NCBI RefSeq assembly: GCF_018812025.1
Contig: NC_063062.1
Coordinates: 5,527,513 to 5,591,512, forward strand
Length of the DNA: 64,000 bases
Direction: 5' to 3'
Source of the DNA: Megalobrama amblycephala
Lineage: Eukaryota; Chordata; Actinopteri; Cypriniformes; Xenocyprididae
This document shows, piece after piece, positions 26,532 to 64,000 of this stretch; positions within the stretch are counted from its first letter, which is position 1, and each line of letters begins with the position of its first letter. Position numbers and translations under genes: made by a program. A model generated the notes under the pieces. It saw nothing but the letters and a program-made list of their open reading frames with translations, was not told where the DNA came from and did not search any database.

Positions 26532-27011
26532 CACTACTTTTTAAAAAGTTTTGGGGTCAATAAGATTTTTGTTGTTGTTGTTGTTAAAGAAATTAATATT
26601 TTTATTCAGCAAGGATGCATTCAAATAATCAAAAGTGACAGTAAAGACTTGTATGTTGTTACAAAACATTATATTTAAAATAATTGCTGTTCTTTGCTTT
26701 CTATTCATTAAAGAATCCTGAAAAAAACACACACAAAAAGATTAAGCAGTTTTCAAAATTCATGATAATATGTTAAAAATGTTTCTTGAGCAGCAAATCA
26801 GCATATTAGAATGATTTCTGAAGGATCATGTGACACTGAAGACTGGAGTAATGATGCTGAAAATTCAGCTTTGCATTATTCAAATAGAAAAGTTATTTTA
26901 AAACTGTAAAAATAGTTCATATTTCATAGTATTTTTGATTAAATGAATGCAGCCTTGGTGAACAGAAGAAAAATATTAAAAATCTTAATGCCAAACTTTT
27001 GAACACTAGTG
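26532..27011 (+). mobile_element. cyprinid MITE (ATTCAGCAAGGATGCATT family), near full length
   Basis: Inverted ends cactactttttaaaaagttt and aaacttttgaacactagtg. Core motifs attcagcaaggatgcattc, tttcttgagcagcaaatcag and atgatgctgaaaattcagct are intact. 27012-27609 has no recognised feature. Confidence 0.75.
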
Positions 27012-27613
27012 TAGAATTGTTTGGGATTAATGAAACCCTGGTTCATTTGATTTAGTTATTTTCTTGCAATAAACAAAAAATAAATAGACACAATTTATCA
27101 AATAAATAAGGAAAAAGTGTTGCAAGTAACAGGGTTGCAAATTTACAATAAATTAAGCAGTCAGTTGGAGTTGTATTTATCAATGAACCTATTCCCATAA
27201 ATTAGAGACTTTTTAGATATTTCTTTCTGGTAACAGTTTAAAGCTGAGCTGGTCAAATGCCGTCAACACTGGAGAGAGAATGGAATGAGATTCTTTACTT
27301 CCTGTTATGCTGTAGAAAGGGTTCAAATGACTTCATTTTATGAAATGTTCAATATTTTGTAATAGGAGGAAAATCATGCATGGTTATGCACAAAGATAAA
27401 TGAGATGTTTTTGCTTATTAAAAATGTATTCATAAACAACAATAAATTCAGAATTTGTGTCATTATATTTGTTGGATACCTCAAAAAGTTCAAGGCTTCT
27501 AAGGTGGGACAGGCCAAAATTACCATTTAAAGGGGAATACAAACATTTAATGTTTTTTAAAACGACCTGCTTTTCATGATCGGTTCAACAAAACATGGGA
27601 TTTATGCCTCTAA

Positions 27614-28258
27614 AGGTCCGTTCACACCAAGAATGATAACTATAACTATATTTGCTTCCAAACCAACAAACGATAACGGTTTGTTTATTCTAAGCTCATG
27701 TGCTGCAGTTTTAAAGTGTGTACAACATGTTTTTGCTGTTTTTGTTGCATTTACACAACTTTAACCAGCAGATGTCCTCAGCATGCTATGTTTCGAGTGA
27801 ATAGCTAGTGTAATCGATCTAATCTAACAGTGAATTTACCTGACGAAGTCAATATAGTGGGATAAAAACGACACCTAGTCTCTTTCACTGCAACTTCAAA
27901 GGAAGCAAGACAATGTTGTCGAAACTAGTGCTGGATACCTGAGGTCATTTTATTTTACACTGTTTGTTAGCCTGGCGATCTAATTTTTTGACTAACAGTG
28001 GTGGCTTTTTCTGGAACTCGGCGATTAACTTCTCCACAAAATGTCGCCTGCCGTTTTAAATGCGCGAGCCATTGGATTCTGATTGGCTGTCAGTGTTTTA
28101 TCGTTCAACAGCTGGAAAAAAATCGTTCTGAAAGTGATCCCCACGATATCGTTTCCCTATGTCGTTATCGTTATAGCTGTGGTGTGGACAGTGCTATTCT
28201 TTTATATTTGGAACGATTTTTTGAACTTTATCGTTATCGTTCATGGTGTGAACGGGCC
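27614..28258. mobile_element. MITE with AGGTCCGTTCACACC ends
   Basis: Left aggtccgttcacaccaagaa and right atggtgtgaacgggcct are inverted repeats, flanked by CTAA and TTAA. A second inner repeat (ataactataac / gttatcgttatagc) lies inside. No coding potential. Confidence 0.7.
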
Positions 28259-28261
28259 TTA

Positions 28262-29020
28262 ATGCTTAAAAAACTAAAAACTGTACCCTATTCTTGAAAA
28301 GTACCTCCACACATGGAGAGAAAGCATCTGCTCATGTTTAATATCACATTTGGACTGCTCTCACATTCTGATTAGGTCGTGCAGAGAGTCCTAATTAGTT
28401 TTTTCCAAAAAAGAAAAATAGAAAATTCTTATAGTACACCTATTTTTAGATCAGTATATTACAACGTATGCAACTCGTAAAAGAGCTCCCTGTGTCGCTG
28501 CAATTAATTGCATACACGATTCTCCTGATTATAATTACAGAAAGCATCACTGAACTTTACAATGTACACACTGGAGGGAACTTGTCATTTTCAGGCCGAA
28601 AAGCAGGTTGTGTCCACGGAGACCATGATGAGGAAGAGGCGCTACGATAACAGAGATATGAACAAAACGAGGAAGGTCACAGACCTACAGTAGTTAGACT
28701 GCCCTCTCCTGCTCCATTTGTGATAAAGCTTCTGAAATCGGCCGCCACTTAACCAACCGACCTCGGCTGTTATGAGGCCCATTAAACTCGGAGACAATGA
28801 GTCATTGCGGACACTCTGAAATAAACCGATCGAGGTCATTTATCGCTTAACCTGTCCAGAAGGCATCTGTCTAGCTACTGCAGAGGGCAGCTTTTCCATT
28901 AGAGCTGCCAGAGAGTGCGGTCTGATGGGATCACAGGGCAAACTGTGGGAAAACCTCTTAGGACGGCCACAGAGTGCTGGTTGAGGGTGCATCGACCCAG
29001 GCGGTGGGGCTTCTGTCTTT
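28262..29020 (-). other. region expected to hold the map3k10 3' UTR
   Basis: Directly downstream of the stop codon on the minus strand. The part next to the stop is GC-rich. I found no AATAAA or ATTAAA on the minus strand that clearly marks its end. Confidence 0.35.

Positions 29021-64000
<34,980 letters not shown>

Overview
This is a vertebrate nuclear window, most likely from a cyprinid (carp or zebrafish-like) fish. The evidence is three-fold: split genes with GT-AG introns, long (TA)n tracts, and a very dense load of short DNA transposons of kinds typical of cyprinid genomes. No prokaryotic, organellar or viral gene organisation is present. Species is inferred, not shown.

Two protein-coding genes are supported, and they converge tail to tail. 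On the + strand, exons 2 and 3 of a TTC9-family tetratricopeptide gene (called ttc9b from gene order) lie at 11330-11512 and 13658-13752; exon 1 must lie upstream of base 1. On the - strand, eleven coding exons of map3k10 (mixed-lineage kinase 2, MLK2) run from the right edge (glycine-rich loop at 63998) down to the stop codon at 29021. All ten exon junctions keep frame. The 885 residues seen cover the kinase domain from GFGKV onward, the coiled coil/leucine zippers, a CRIB-like motif and the long Ser/Pro-rich tail. The SH3 domain and first kinase residues lie beyond 64000. In human, MAP3K10 and TTC9B are also tail-to-tail neighbours, which supports both calls.

Region by region: 1-11.3 kb is presumed ttc9b intron 1, filled with a TATC microsatellite, a dead Tc1-like element, a TTAA-flanked element with a second transposon nested in it, a 5'-truncated LINE and a truncated Tc1 copy. 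11.3-13.75 kb is the ttc9b 3' part, with nested miniature transposons in its last intron. 13.75-29 kb is intergenic and dominated by palindromic TTAA-flanked MITEs, one of which carries a THAP-like zinc-finger peptide. 29-38.6 kb holds ten map3k10 exons with small introns, several almost entirely MITE. 38.6-63.6 kb is the 25-kb intron 1 of map3k10, with a second Tc1 copy, a MADF-exon-bearing MITE, a tRNA-like SINE pair, a minisatellite and several hAT-like MITEs. 63.6-64 kb is map3k10 exon 1.

The two genes have no direct pathway link that the sequence shows: MLK2 is a JNK-pathway MAP3K and TTC9 proteins are small TPR adaptors. I found no previously undescribed gene system. The unusual material is in the mobile elements (captured domain exons, nested insertions with a readable empty site, chimeric ends) and in a duplicated phosphosite-like motif in the MLK2 tail.
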